From: Delphinus delphis
Taxonomy: Eukaryota > Chordata > Mammalia > Artiodactyla > Delphinidae
Length of the DNA stretch: 64,000 bases
Reading direction: 5' to 3'
Assembly (NCBI RefSeq): GCF_949987515.2
Contig: NC_082695.1
Span: 86,141,604-86,205,603, forward strand
Shown: positions 1-11,774 of the stretch, piece by piece
Layout: each line of letters starts with the position of its first letter
Position numbering within the stretch: the stretch's first letter is position 1
Program-made: the position numbers and the translations under genes
Notes under the pieces: generated by a model
The model's input: the letters and a program-made list of their open reading frames with translations, nothing else
What the model was told of the DNA's origin: nothing
The model's database searches: none

Positions 1-319
1 CCTAGTGGAACTAGAAGAGAGAAGAAGGCCTATTGTTTACTAATCCCCAGAGAGGAAAATCACAGTTCAATCCTTAATGCTCTCAGATCAAGGTGGACAA
101 GAGGCCAGCTGCCATCATTGAGGAAAAAGAGCAAAGGCTCTTGTGGCTCCTGAAAGAAAAAGGGCGTTGAGAGGAGACCAGGAGAATCCCAGCTCTGGGA
201 TTTCCAGTCAGATTCCTGAGATTGAAACCAATGTGCTAGTCAGGCTCGGCATGGGTGTACTTGTTCGTCAAGGGACAACTCTTGGATAAGTGAGTGCCCC
301 TCACATGCCTGGACCCAGG
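1..319. other. single-copy DNA, no gene seen
   Basis: I see no coding region, RNA gene or recognisable transposon in this left edge. Base composition is ordinary for a mammal. Confidence 0.4.
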
Positions 320-375
320 GGTCAGCAGTCAGTGAGCAGACAAAAAGCCCTGCTTTCATTGAACTTACACTCTGA
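320..375 (-). mobile_element. L2 LINE 3' end remnant
   Basis: The stretch resembles the antisense of the L2 3' end: a run matching 'gtgagcagacaaaaagccc' followed by 'cattgaacttacactct', which is the usual 'ctcatggagcttacattct' with substitutions. It is an ancient mammalian LINE, short and decayed, and directly abuts a MIR. Confidence 0.5.
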
Positions 376-482
376 TTAATGAACCTCTCTCTCAAATGGG
401 AACAGTAATATTTCCTTCCTCATCTGATTGTTATAATAGTTCAATAAGGCAACGCCTACAAAACACCTCACACTGTGCCTCT
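376..482 (+). mobile_element. MIR SINE fragment
   Basis: The order of short blocks follows the MIR consensus: 'ctctctcaaatgggaacagtaat', then 'ttccttcctcatctgattgtt', then 'aaacacctcacactgtgcct'. MIR is an ancient tRNA-derived SINE shared by all mammals. Divergence is high, so the ends are approximate. Confidence 0.6.
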
Positions 483-3364
483 CTTTTTTAAGTCACGTAA
501 GAATGATCAGCAGTTACTTTTAAAGTGATCATTTTTATCATGATTATTCTTACTGTTGGGCAATAGCTTGGGAACCCACAGTAACTTGTCCACTGTCTCC
601 TTCCCTGGCCCTATGGCATTGAGCTTTGCATTATATTCCTTCAGCAGTACAAGAAAGTAAGATTAAATAGGTCCCTAATAGGAACAATGAGATACACAAA
701 TAGCCCAGTATTGACCTAGGTGTCTGTCGTATTTATCTGCACACTGAGATGACTCCTCTCACATTCCAAGATAAACAAGTATCTGGAAACTCTTCAAGAT
801 ACAAATGTGGGCCATATACCAGAAATGACATCACCCCCCAAATTAATGTGTGTGGGCTTGATGTGAAATTATAATTAACAATGTTTATAGCTTTAATTTC
901 AACATAATGATGTGCAATTAGAATATTATGATCCGAAGTTAGGAACCAAGAAATTTTTAGTGTCTGTTTTTTGATGACTCTATTTAAGGTATCTTAGGTA
1001 TTTTTAAGCACATACCACTGAATACCTTTCCACAGAAATAGGTTTCATTTTATTTTCCTTCTATCGTTTTTATACGGATTTTTAAAATATTGTTACAAAG
1101 TGATGTTCAAGATGGTCTCTTCTTTAAGGGAAGATTTTCAAGGCACATACTGAGGTTTTGAATTGAGAATGAGCCTGACTGAAAAAGCAGTTCCCATTTT
1201 AATTTATGCAAACAGTATTGCTAAACCTTTAATAAACCACATAGGAATTAGCCCAGCCATTTCAAAGATGGCAACAAATATCATTAACAAATGTAAAACA
1301 GCCAACCATCTAAAAAGTAACTGCATGGGAATTCAATTACAGGAAAAAGTGGGTCAGGGGAATCGCCACATTTCCGACTTTATTTGTGTTCTCGTGACCA
1401 GGCCAACTGGAGACAGTGAAGAAATTGTTCTTTTTTTGCTCAAGATATTAACTGGGAGGAAAATTTATCTGAAGTCCTAGGGTTCTGATCATGCAGAAGA
1501 TTCTAGGGTCCTCAAAAATCTCACTAGGAATTGGTCGCGCTGAGACAGCAGCTTTCACACTGGAATATGATGGGATGAAGGACGATTCGGACAGAGAGCT
1601 CTGGTCCCACAGAGACTTGCCCTCATTGCTGGTGACCCAGCAGGCAGGTTTGACTTATGGGAACAAATGTTTCCAGCCATGAAAACCCAGGAGTTGAATA
1701 TTCTTCATCACAAGTGTTTAAAGCACTGGTTTACAATTACAGAATTTTAAATAAGCTTCTCAAAACTCCTTCCTTGGGGAAATTCCCATTTAAAAATACC
1801 TACAACTACAGAAAGGTGAACATAATCCTGAAATGTAGTATTTTAGACATCTGCTCACCACCAGTGATGTGACTGTCAGACAAAGGGTGGGGCTCCAAAG
1901 CCAGGCCAGTCCCTTGCTCCTGCCCTCAAGGACAATCTCACAAGGAGTCCCACAGAGCCTTTGAGAAACCCACCAAAGGCTGGGGTGTTTCAGAAGAGGG
2001 GGAGCCCGGCGTGGACAGGGACGATGCCGAAAGTAACTGCCCTTTGTAAACTCTGCCTGGAAAGCTTTTCCTCAAAGAAAAAGCACAGAGAAGCCCATTT
2101 TCAGGAGTATCACAGTTGACTTGCAATTTGTTACTGAACTTTTGAAGAGACAGGAATCGGCTGATGGCTGGACCCTGGGTGCAATCAGTGAATGCCTCCT
2201 TTAGCCGTGGTAAGACTCTAACGGGAGGAGAACTGTTTCCACACGACCTTCCTGCTGGCTCTGAGTCTGTGTGGGAGATAAGGAAGGTGGAAGTCTCAAA
2301 AGAAAGAATGGGGCCAGAGCAGAGGGGGTCTGGCAGCCTTGGCTCTGCCCCCTGGAAGTACCTGCTGACTCTGATGCCAAGAGGGCTCCCATTTTGCCAT
2401 TTTCCAGCCCTGATATGGCCAAGCGTCCCACCTGAAATGACCTTCCGAGCCCTACCCCATTCTCTGTCCCTGCTTAACCATGTGGCTATGTGTCCTGGCC
2501 AGTTAGGAATCTTTGTGTTGATTCTGGGAGGTTGGTAGGCGCTGAGGAACCTCACAGATAGACGGGAGGGTGTTCATTGCTGGAGCCTATATTCCATTTC
2601 GTAGGAGGCATTCTTGCTCCAAAATGGATGAAAAAGTCCTTGCTGGTGGGGACATTATGAGTAGCATCTTGATAAGAGATGCTACTCTAACATACCAGGT
2701 TCAAGAAAATCCACATGGCGTTAAAATTCTTGCTGCTCTGTGAAAACTGAAAAGTATTTGTAAATAATCCTCATTTCATAATACTCCAGTAGCACCTTTC
2801 TTTCAAATTACTCAATATGTTAAAATGTCTCCCTTCTCTTATCTCAATGCTAATTCCCCACATTACGATCCATCTGCCTTGTTTATATTCCTCTTTATCT
2901 GTCTTTATAAAATCTTTCATCGGCTCTGGATCATCTTGCCTTCCCAGACATCTATTTCCTGATTCTTCTCCTAAAAATCTGCTGTTCATAAACACTCTTC
3001 CTGGAGGACAGCAAGGTTCTCCAACTTGAGGGTGGCTAAGAATGATCCAGAGACCACATAAAAATACACAGGTCTGGGACCTGTGGTGAGGTTTAGAAAT
3101 TCACATGTCACCCGGGTGACGCGTGTGATTCTGAGGTGGCAGTCCACCGCCCAGAAGTGATCGTGATTGCCCTCCGTAATCTGTCAAGCTCAATGTCTAG
3201 TAGTTGACTCATTAAAGAAACGGTCAGTTCAACCTGAACCTCCAAGTTGGTGACTTCTCTGAAATTTTGAGACATTCTATTTCTTGTGCCCTTGGTGATC
3301 AGTAAGCCTTACATTCCTGAGGCATCTATGACAAGGCATGACCTTGAAATGCTCCTTAACAGTT
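483..3364. other. single-copy DNA with an AT-rich block, no gene recognised
   Basis: No transposon or exon recognised. Around 855-945 there is an AT-rich, non-repetitive block with several ATTA/TAAT cores (for example ataattaacaatg) of the kind seen in homeodomain-bound enhancers; this is weak evidence. The minus strand at 1938-2555 carries a 205-codon open frame with no recognisable domain, and another frame overlaps it on the plus strand; length alone does not exceed chance. Confidence 0.35.
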
Positions 3365-3400
3365 CTGGGTCATTCACATCCCAGGGTGTGAATGACCCAG
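3365..3400. repeat. perfect 14 bp inverted repeat (hairpin)
   Basis: CTGGGTCATTCACA at 3365-3378 is exactly reverse-complemented by TGTGAATGACCCAG at 3387-3400, with the 8-base spacer tcccaggg between. The spacer is itself nearly self-complementary, so the 36 bases form an almost closed hairpin. It does not belong to any repeat family I recognise. Confidence 0.85.
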
Positions 3401-3916
3401 GATCTGAATTCTCAGGTAACCAGTTAACCTGGGAACAAACCCTGTGGTCTACACACATTTGACAGAGGTAGAGATGCACGGCGTTAGATAAAACTTCATG
3501 CACAAACATAGGGTAATAAGCCTCATTTCATTCATACTGGCAATTTAAAATGTGATATGCTTTTTTACGGATGTGAAGGAAACCTAACTTTTGACAAAAG
3601 TGAGTCTTTTTGTTGTTATTTTACTCTATTTTAGACTATATTATCCCCAAAGGAAAGTCAGTAGATATAAGGAAAATGTCAGCAGAAAGATGGAATTCTA
3701 TTTTTTTACACATATATAAATGAAGTTTTCTTACAGAATGTGCCTCCCCTTGTTTTCTAGGTATTGCAGACTCACTAGCACAGCTAATTCATGGTAAAAA
3801 TAAGTCACATCAACAGTGCTCAGCTAAAAGCCAGCCACCAGGAGAGCAGCTGAAACCACTGCACATTAACACCCACTGCTTTGCATTGCTATGAAGAGCC
3901 CTAATCAACATAGTTT
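3401..3916. other. single-copy DNA, nothing recognised
   Basis: Ordinary single-copy sequence with short T runs. No open frame of note, no transposon recognised. Confidence 0.4.
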
Positions 3917-4151
3917 TGGATGATATTTTATTTATTTTTTTTTTTGTGGTACGCGGGCCTCTCACTGTTGTGGCCTCTCCCGTTGCGGAGCACAGGCTCC
4001 GGACGCGCAGGCTCAGCGGCCATGGCTCACGGGCCCAGCCGCTCCGCGGCATGTGGGATCTTCCCGGACCGGGGCACAAACCCGCGTCCCCTGCATCGGC
4101 AGGCGGACTCTCAACCACTGTGCCACCAGGGAAGCCCTGGATGATATTTTA
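3917..4151 (-). mobile_element. CHR-family SINE (cetacean), minus strand, with target duplication
   Basis: A complete tRNA-derived SINE lies in reverse. It shows the poly(T) end near 3931-3945, the body (gtacgcgggcctctcactg) and the head ending in gggaagccc at 4137. It is flanked by a perfect 14 bp target-site duplication, tggatgatatttta, at 3917-3930 and 4138-4151. The family is mobilised by L1 and transcribed by RNA polymerase III from an internal tRNA-like promoter. The clean duplication and retained CpGs indicate a fairly young insertion. Open frames seen inside it are read-through of the SINE, not genes. Confidence 0.93.
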
Positions 4152-5458
4152 GGTAGAATGAAATCAACAAGCTGCAGACCTCAGGGTACAAATCAGAAGT
4201 ATCTCCTTCTCTAGGGGCAATTGCGCTGACCTCACTCACTCACCTGGCGTTGTCCACTTGAGCCGAGGTTAAACAAATAGACAGGGGTTCTACCCAAGGG
4301 TGCACACAAACAGGAGAAAGAATTGGGGACAGAGATTTCAAATGCATTCAGGTAAGCAGGTTCCTTTTCACCTCGGAGAGTTTCAGCATCCTCTCAAAAG
4401 CTCTTGTAAGGGGGGAGGGGAAAGATTGCTTTTTGCATCACTGCAGTTTCCAGAAAACATTAACTTCATAAAGCACAGATTCTAGCTTTTGGATGTTTTG
4501 ACAATCTCAATAGAGGTAAAGATCAAGGATTTCCCTACTGGCAATTTGCAAGTGAGGCTCTAAGCTTTTTCTTTCAGAAGAGAGGAGGGAAACGGCACAG
4601 TAAAATTCCTTCCAAAAGAAAACAAGAGGTAACTGTACTGAAAACAGGGCTCATTTGAGTTTCTGAGAATTAGTGAACTATTTTTCTAGGTATTATTTCT
4701 GAAATATTCTTCCTCTCCCCTTCCCCATCTCATGCATGTATTTATATGTATCTTTTTCTTTCTATCTTTTTGGTTCTGTTTATACTGCAGCTTCACATGT
4801 AAAGCCAAGTCTTGTTTATTTCCTGCAATGCAGCTATCCCCAAATCCTCAGCCTATTTGGAGGGTTTTTTTGGTTTTGTTTTTTGTTTTTTTTTTCATTT
4901 GGAAAGCATCCTGTTCTGTAGTATTTCAAATTTAGAATTCCATTTAGCTGCAATATGAAAACAAAGAGATAAAGTGCAGTCTTGTGTGTTTCAAGTTCGG
5001 ATGAATCTCAGCCACATTCCATAGATTATTTTGATTTAGTTTTAACAAAATACCACATTAAATCACTCTAATGAGCTGTTTCTGTTCCCCTCTCAGTACA
5101 AGGTCATTAGGTACAAGACAGCATCTTTCTGCACCGTCTTCACTATTTCATGTGCTACATGTCAAAAAAGGCTTTGATGGTTTTCCATAGCGGAGACTAG
5201 GACACAACGGTTCCTCAAGGAAGGGGTTTGTACCATAGCAGAGAAGCGATTTGTCATGCTTCCCCAGGACTGGTCCCGGGCCCTTCACGCACATGTCGGG
5301 TCTTGGGAGGAAGGCTCACCAGCCCTGCTCTGCCACTTGCTCAGAAATCAGCTGTCTCATAGATTCCACTTACAACACCATCTCTTTTCCACGTTATGCT
5401 TTCTTGGGATGAAAAGAAAAGCCTGAAATTAGCGTACGCATTTAAAATATCTGTCACC
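4152..5458. other. single-copy DNA, no gene recognised
   Basis: No repeat family recognised. There is a T-rich patch around 4860-4900. Short open frames are at background level. Confidence 0.4.
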
Positions 5459-5765
5459 AGATGAATTGTGCTTTTTTTTAAGGGTAACAGCTGTCTTTTT
5501 AATTAATGAGAGTCGCAGATACATGATGCTCACAAAATATTGCACCGCACATTCTGTTCAGCCCTGGCAGGCCCGGCACTCCCTTCCATTTTTCGATGGA
5601 ATAGACAGCAAGGTGAGAGCAAGCAGGTAGCTGAACGTGACTGGCTTAAAGCTGTGTGTGAGATGCTAATTATAGAGGAACAGCTCCTGTTCGGGCTTCC
5701 AATTAGGGGTCTGAACAACCTCGTCAGTACTTTCCGCGGTTGTGAGCGTGTCTAATTATTTATCT
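5459..5765. promoter_or_regulatory. candidate conserved enhancer-like element
   Basis: A repeat-free block with several homeodomain-type cores: ttaattaatgag at its left, gctaattatagagg and ccaattagggg in the middle, and gtctaattatttatc at its right. Balanced composition and lack of simple sequence resemble non-coding elements conserved around developmental genes. This is inference from texture only; I could not align it. Confidence 0.3.
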
Positions 5766-6304
5766 CCCAGTGGAATCTTGGTGAAAGCTGGTATTCCGGT
5801 GACCAGTGGAGTGGGTGGGTTCCCATCCAACGCTAGATGGACCGAAACAGGCCTGACGGTGATGCTCCGGACAATGTGGGGTCTGGGTTGATGGTCAGCA
5901 AAGTTTTCCCAGATGGCAGGGCAAGCCCCACAGAGGCCACCCTTGGTGGAAGGAGGGCCAGGTCTCCCGTCCAACAATCGCACAAGCCCTGGCTCTCCTC
6001 CAGCCCCTTTCCTGAAAGGGAAGGAATCAACCACCACTCCCTCAAAGTACCAGAAAAGAATGTTTGCCCTCACTGCAGGCGTGGTTTTAGGAGAAATGTG
6101 CACATTAGGCGTAAGCCTACTAACCAAACCTAAGCAAACGCAGCCGCTGCTTTTCTGGTCATCTATCAACTTCTATCTATTTTCTCATCAAAGTCTAAAG
6201 ACCTACACCATGAATGATTGAGAATAAAGTTGGCAGAAATTCACATTATTAAACAATGTTTTATTGCTGGTTGGTAAGTCTTTACGAAGTCATATCAGTA
6301 TAAT
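5766..6304. other. single-copy DNA, no gene recognised
   Basis: A minus-strand 137-codon frame at 5756-6169 and overlapping plus-strand frames contain no recognisable domain. I take them as chance frames in moderately GC-rich sequence. Confidence 0.4.
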
Positions 6305-6405
6305 TCTTACTTAAGAAATATATACTGTAAGTCTATATTATATACTGCGTATATAGGATATATTTATACATAGTATAAAATACATTTATGCATATTTTTT
6401 AATTT
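6305..6405. repeat. AT-rich low-complexity stretch
   Basis: Dense TATA-type sequence (tatattatatactgcgtatata) of about 100 bases, with no regular period. Confidence 0.6.
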
Positions 6406-7744
6406 TGTGGCTACTCTTTCTTAACCAACTAACGTTTGTGTACACTGGGATGTTGGTGAATGGAAGATATATGTGCCACCCTTGATTAAATCTTAGAGGC
6501 ATTTCTACCGAAATCTAAGATAGGCTTCTGCCCAGCGAGACCGTGTAGGGAGATTCACTAATGCACAAGGCGCTGGGCAGCTGTGTGGAGATGAGTTTGT
6601 GGGGGAACTTGCTTTAGTGTGACTTCCCACGTCCACCTGAGGTTCGACAGAGACCTTCGAGATCGAGACAATCAACCTGAGAGCACAGCAGCAGGAAACG
6701 TCAGCATCCTTCCTGTCTGCACAGCTTCCACAGTGCTTTGCTGCGTTTGCCATCTGACCCTTAGGACGAGCCTGGGAGAAGGGCAGGAAAGTTGCTGCCT
6801 CTCTGATGACACAGGTGAGGGGAAGTTGGCACAGAAAACGTTTGAGGTTGAACAAAGCCTGTGGTCATAAAGGAATAAGGAATGGAAAGGACCCAACACA
6901 GATCCCCGGGTGTGGGGGGGGTGTTTTGGTATAGTACACTGAGTCTGCACAGGGCTGCCCTTCAAGAACCTTGGCCTCAGCTTTCCCTCTGAGAATTCAA
7001 CATGCAATCAACACAGCACAATCACAGCCTAACAAAACAAAACCCCATCAGTGAGACAGATCTCTCTCATGTCTGGCAAGAATTAATAGCACCCTTATTA
7101 AACACACTGCTGGGGTGGAGGGAGAGAAACCTAGGTATAAGAAGTAGGTCCAAACTGGAAGCACGGTGAGGAGAGTTATATAGGCAGGGCTTTGCACAAC
7201 TCAGCTAAGTACTGATCTGGGAAGTGGGCCCCTGTCTTTTGGACTCAGTGCCCACTCTGATTAAGAGGTGCACGGTATTATGCAGCTGGGCATTGGAATA
7301 ATCAAACTCGGTGCTCTTGCTCTGATGGACCGTTCCCCAGGCACCCTTCTGATTGTTTGACTTCCCAAGTAGCCTGCCTACAGGGAGAGAATGTGTCGGT
7401 CAGGATGAAGCGAACATCTGGTCTACCTGACAGTTCTATTACTCACTGTAAATTAATGCACTGGCTGGCTGGTCTCCTCCGTCCGTCTCCTGTGAGATGT
7501 GTTCACCTGTGTCAGCGTCCTTGAACTCTGGGACCCTGAAAACTCTGAGCCTGCACATTGGAGGTCCTGACCCAAGCCAGGTTGGAGGACCACTCTGTAA
7601 AGTTTCTGAAGGTCTCAGTTAAATTAAAATATCATCCTCGAGGACCAGCACCTAAACAATTATTATTTCTTTGATCAAAAATCGACCCTAAAGTTTTGAC
7701 ACAGTGTGATGTAATCCAGAGACACCAGGTCAGCCTCGAGCTAA
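6406..7744. other. single-copy DNA, no gene recognised
   Basis: No transposon recognised. Overlapping frames on both strands at 6505-7007 have no domain and are read as chance. Confidence 0.4.
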
Positions 7745-7765
7745 GTTAGAGACCAGGTCTCTAAC
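7745..7765. repeat. perfect 10 bp palindrome with one-base centre
   Basis: GTTAGAGACC (7745-7754) is exactly reverse-complemented by GGTCTCTAAC (7756-7765) around a single A. It lies in repeat-free DNA. Confidence 0.85.
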
Positions 7766-8819
7766 AAGATGATGAGGCAGGACTTGGTGACCACTGAGCC
7801 CGGGGGCCTTAAGCTGCCACGTCCAGGCAGGAAGTGGGCTGGGGCATTTTTAATAATGAGAAATGATCTTATAAGTGTTGAGGGATTAAGAATCAACGTA
7901 AGGGAGACCCCTTGAAAGAACTTTGAAATAGCTACAGAGCTTTTTCCCCACTGACGTTTTCTCATACAATACGGTGACAATATGACAATAACGAACTTGT
8001 CATAAAAGAGCAGTACAGACCTTAGACTGTTTCTCTCTGATGAAGCCACCGCTTGTATAAGAAGAGCAGGATTACCTGTGGTCCCAGGGAGCAGCCCTTG
8101 TAGGTCACTCGGTGTCTCAGTGTCATATTACAGACCGCAGCCCAAGATGTGGGTGCAGTGGACACACTACCCCAATCACATGAAAAGTGCATCTCGAAAG
8201 TCTAACGGGAGCAGGTTTTTGCAGGTCTCTAACGACTTTGATTCAGAGTGGATTTGCAGCAGGGCCACTCGGATGTGGCAGTGCCAGGCCAACACCCCAG
8301 GGGGCACAGTTCAAGGGCACCCTGATGCAAAAGGCAGCCCTTGGAAACATGCAAAATGGTGGCCCTGGGCTGAAGAATGTTCAGCATACACCTTTCCCAT
8401 GAACATCTTCTTGAATTACAGAGCAAAACCCACAGGCATGGAAATAAAGGCAATGATGCAGCCTTCCGTTCTCACGGCTCCATTTCCCATTTTCACATCC
8501 ATTACCTCCCCTGGATGGACTCATCCCTATGCTGACACATCTCAGAAAAATTGCAAACGTGGTTCTCTCTGGCTGCTGGGTGGCTTGTTCCCTGTGCTAT
8601 TTAGTTTACCGCAACCGGGTTACACATTCCAAATTGCATACATTTTCTTCATCGGGAGTAACTCGGGTGAATGATGGCTGCCCATCAGTTTCAGAGACGT
8701 GAGGACCAGTAGGGTGCTGGCCGCATCCCTGCATCGTTCAGCCAGTTGTCTGTTTGGGAGAGCTGAAGTAAATCACAGCCGAAGATAATAGCACTGTGAG
8801 GACAGTGCCTGGGGGAGCA
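7766..8819. other. single-copy DNA with an unremarkable 198-codon frame
   Basis: The plus strand is open from 8078 to 8674 (198 codons), but the translation shows no domain, repeat or signal peptide I recognise and its composition looks like translated non-coding DNA. I do not call it a gene. Confidence 0.35.
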
Positions 8820-9380
8820 GAAAAGAATAATACCTGGGCCGTTTCATGTGCTATTTTCAGGAATAGAATATTTGGAAATTTCAAAGACATTTGATAATTC
8901 TAACCAGCTCGTTAAATTACCCTGCTCACTCCGAAAGAGAGAAGCTTCCAAATCTGCATTCATATTGCTGAGGGGGAAAAGCATTAGGAATAACTCCTGC
9001 ACAGATTTTTGGCAAGCGTCAGGGCCCTTTTTTTCTAAAGACATTCTCTCTATTGCCTGCCGCTTGCTGTTTCATAACACTTGACAAATTCACAGTTCTT
9101 AAAAGCCCCCATAAATGTTTGGTAAATTGCTCCATTTTATCAGGGAGTTCTCAGAGCCTGGTCCCTGATATTCACCCTGTTTTCATTCCCCATTCCTTGT
9201 TTATCTTTATTTTGATGCCTTTTCCAACATCAAAAGGCTGTCGTTATTAGTATCAGCGATCTCATTATTATTATCGTGACGTTAGCCGCAGAAAAGATGT
9301 ACCGTCTGCAAGCTGGAAATTCCCACAGCCTTTAAGAGCCTCCTCTCCTCCTGACAAGCTCATAAAAATAAATAAATAAA
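8820..9380. promoter_or_regulatory. candidate conserved enhancer-like element
   Basis: About 550 bases with no repeat and with many short AT cores spaced by mixed sequence: ccataaatgtttggtaaa (forkhead-like), tttgataattct, gtttatctttattttgatg, and cattattattatcgtgacg (a CRE-like half site). The texture resembles deeply conserved vertebrate non-coding elements. This rests on pattern only and needs a multi-species alignment. Confidence 0.33.
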
Positions 9381-11663
9381 GCCATCCCAAGAAACATCTG
9401 AAGGCATCTTAAGTTCTTACGTGGCTTCAGGAAAGATACACATGTCCAGCTCCACTTCGCCTAAGAATGCTTAAGCTGAACGGGAGCCAGAACGTGACTC
9501 CACCAGCAATACTGAGAAATCCTTCCTAGCGTTCCATTTCGACAGGAGGAGTAATTGAAGGGCGTGTGGCTGGGAGAGGGTGGAGGAGGGAAACAGGAGA
9601 GCGTGGGATGGAATACGGCTGAGAGGGGACCAGGGGATGGGGTGGAGCGGGGAAGTTAGTAAAATTGCACTGGAGACCTAAATTATAGACCTGTTTGGAA
9701 TATGAATCCCCGCAGCTGCAAGAAGGAGGCCAGCCGATTGAAACTTGTTTGGAATACTTCCCTGGACAAGTTCTATTAAAAATGACATAGTGTACCCTAA
9801 ACATCAGATCACGTGCTCAAGCATTTTGTCAGTCCTCCAGCTGACTCATTCCCAAAAGCACAATGTACTGGACATTATACCGGGACTGAAAGAAGCAGCC
9901 GGCACATGTTTCCATCACTCAGAATTGCTACCTTTTTAAACACAAGTATGTAAATGAAATATTTTCCCCAGGCAAGCCCGCCCTGGGCAGGTACCTAGCA
10001 CACACTGACATGATGCAGTGGGAGTTCACGTCAATGGTGTTCGTCCATCCCCCGCCCTACCACCCCGTAAGGCAGTCCCACGAGAGAGAACTTAATACCA
10101 AGGAGAAGCTGGCTCAGCCCAACAGCATCCATATTAAAAGAAAAAGAAATCCAACCAGGAATCAATTTTTCTTGAACAGCTGTTTGTCGCTGTTTCATTT
10201 CTACCCTGCAAGTCCACTTTTCAGAGATTATCTAATAATTGCAACCGTGCCTGGGCTCTGCAGAAATACATAAATAACATTCCCCCTTCTCCAATCCTGC
10301 AGCTAGTAGTCACGGTGATCACGGAGCTATTTCACAGTACTTCTGAGAGGGCCTAGACTTTTGGGGGGCTCACGGGGAGTGTCAGGAAATATTCTTCCCC
10401 AAATGACACAAAGCGGGGCCCTCGGCTTCTAGCCAATCCACTCATCTTGGTACCGCCCAGGGAAATCTTGGAGCTGTTCTCCGAATTCCTCATTCATTTC
10501 CGGGATGGCCCCATCTGACGCGGGTGGCATTAGCATTAAATCACAGCCGGGAGGCAAAATCACACCCTGAGAGGCAGCGAAACCGCCTGGCTGGGACCGA
10601 GTGGCTTCCTGAGCTCAGAGGCGGGGAGCGCTGGAATGTGGGGAGCAACAGGACAGGGTGAGAGGTAGTTACAAGGAAAACAGGTGCCTGCTAGCTGCGG
10701 GGGCTCCCAGCCAGCACGGCAGGGGCTCTGTTGACATTGAAAGGCAGCTGAAATATACTCGTGGCCAAAGTCATTTCCTCCCCGACCCCTCCATCTTTAA
10801 TTAATTTCAGGACATCTTAGGACTTGGAAGGATATGTGGGTGGAGACAACACAAAACCGAGGGCTGCTTTGTCTGATCTGTCTACCATCCCCCCCCCCTT
10901 CCGGTAAAATCGAAGGGACCCTGGAGAAGGGGATGTAGGAGAAGGGGTTTTAACAAGAAAGAATAAGGGGGAGCATTCAGAGTTGGAGGGTTGATGACAC
11001 CAGGTTCTAGAAAATGGGATGTAGCAAAAGAAAATAAAATATCATCAGGAAGGTGGGATGGAAGGTGACTAGATGCACACCTAACCTATTTTGCAGGTGG
11101 CCTTAGAATTGACCTCTGGTCCACCTACACGGAACACACACATACACACGCGTGAGTGTAGGTGTGTGCATGGAGGTGAGCCCCTTGTCTGGAGGCTTTA
11201 CTCTTTAAGGCCAGCTCTGCTGGAAGTTGTCCCTCCTACCCCCCACGCCCTACCGCCAGGACCCTCGCCCTCTGGCTGTCAGAGAGCTCTCACGAGGGAG
11301 GCAGCATCATTGCAGGGCCCGGGGCGATGATCACAAAGCTTCTGGCTGTCACTGGACCTGGTTCATATCCTGTGCAGGTCCCTGAGACACTCCACAGAGT
11401 TATTACTCGGTTGTAAATCCAGGAGTTTAACATTTATAAAGCACAGGGAACTGCTAAAACCAAATGCGGTTTCGGAAACTGACACTGATGAAACTGTTTG
11501 GAAACGGCCTCATTTCCCGATAAGTCATCTGAGGGTGGGTTTCCCACAGCCTGAAGGGGCCAGCTTCCTCTCTGCAGGGCTGTTGGCCTCTGTAGCCCAG
11601 CAAGTCCCAGAGGGAAGGATGGCCAGGAGCCCACTGAGCGTTGTTTGAAACTCAATTACCACC
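9381..11663. other. single-copy DNA, no gene recognised
   Basis: No transposon recognised in about 2.3 kb. There is a run of ten C at 10889-10898. Blocks near 10500-10570 (ggcattagcattaaatcaca) and 10790-10815 (ctttaattaatttcagg) again carry homeodomain-type cores. No convincing open frame. Confidence 0.35.
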
Positions 11664-11765
11664 TGCAGTGGCTTGAATGGCGGCCCCCAAAGAGATACGT
11701 CCACGTCCTCAAGCCCAGACAGATAAATGTGGAAAAGGGCCCTCATTTGGAAAAAGGAGTTATTC
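11664..11765 (+). mobile_element. LTR fragment, MaLR-like
   Basis: The opening 'tgcagtggcttgaatgg' followed by 'ggcccccaaagagata' and 'cctcatttggaaaaagg' follows the 5' part of mammalian MaLR-type (ERVL-related) LTRs. It is cut off where antisense L1 sequence begins. It is a non-coding remnant. Confidence 0.5.
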
Positions 11766-11774
11766 CCCAACTCC

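Noticed and set aside
8078..8674. 198-codon plus-strand open frame
   Set aside because: No recognisable domain, no splice or promoter context, and a length expected by chance in this much DNA.
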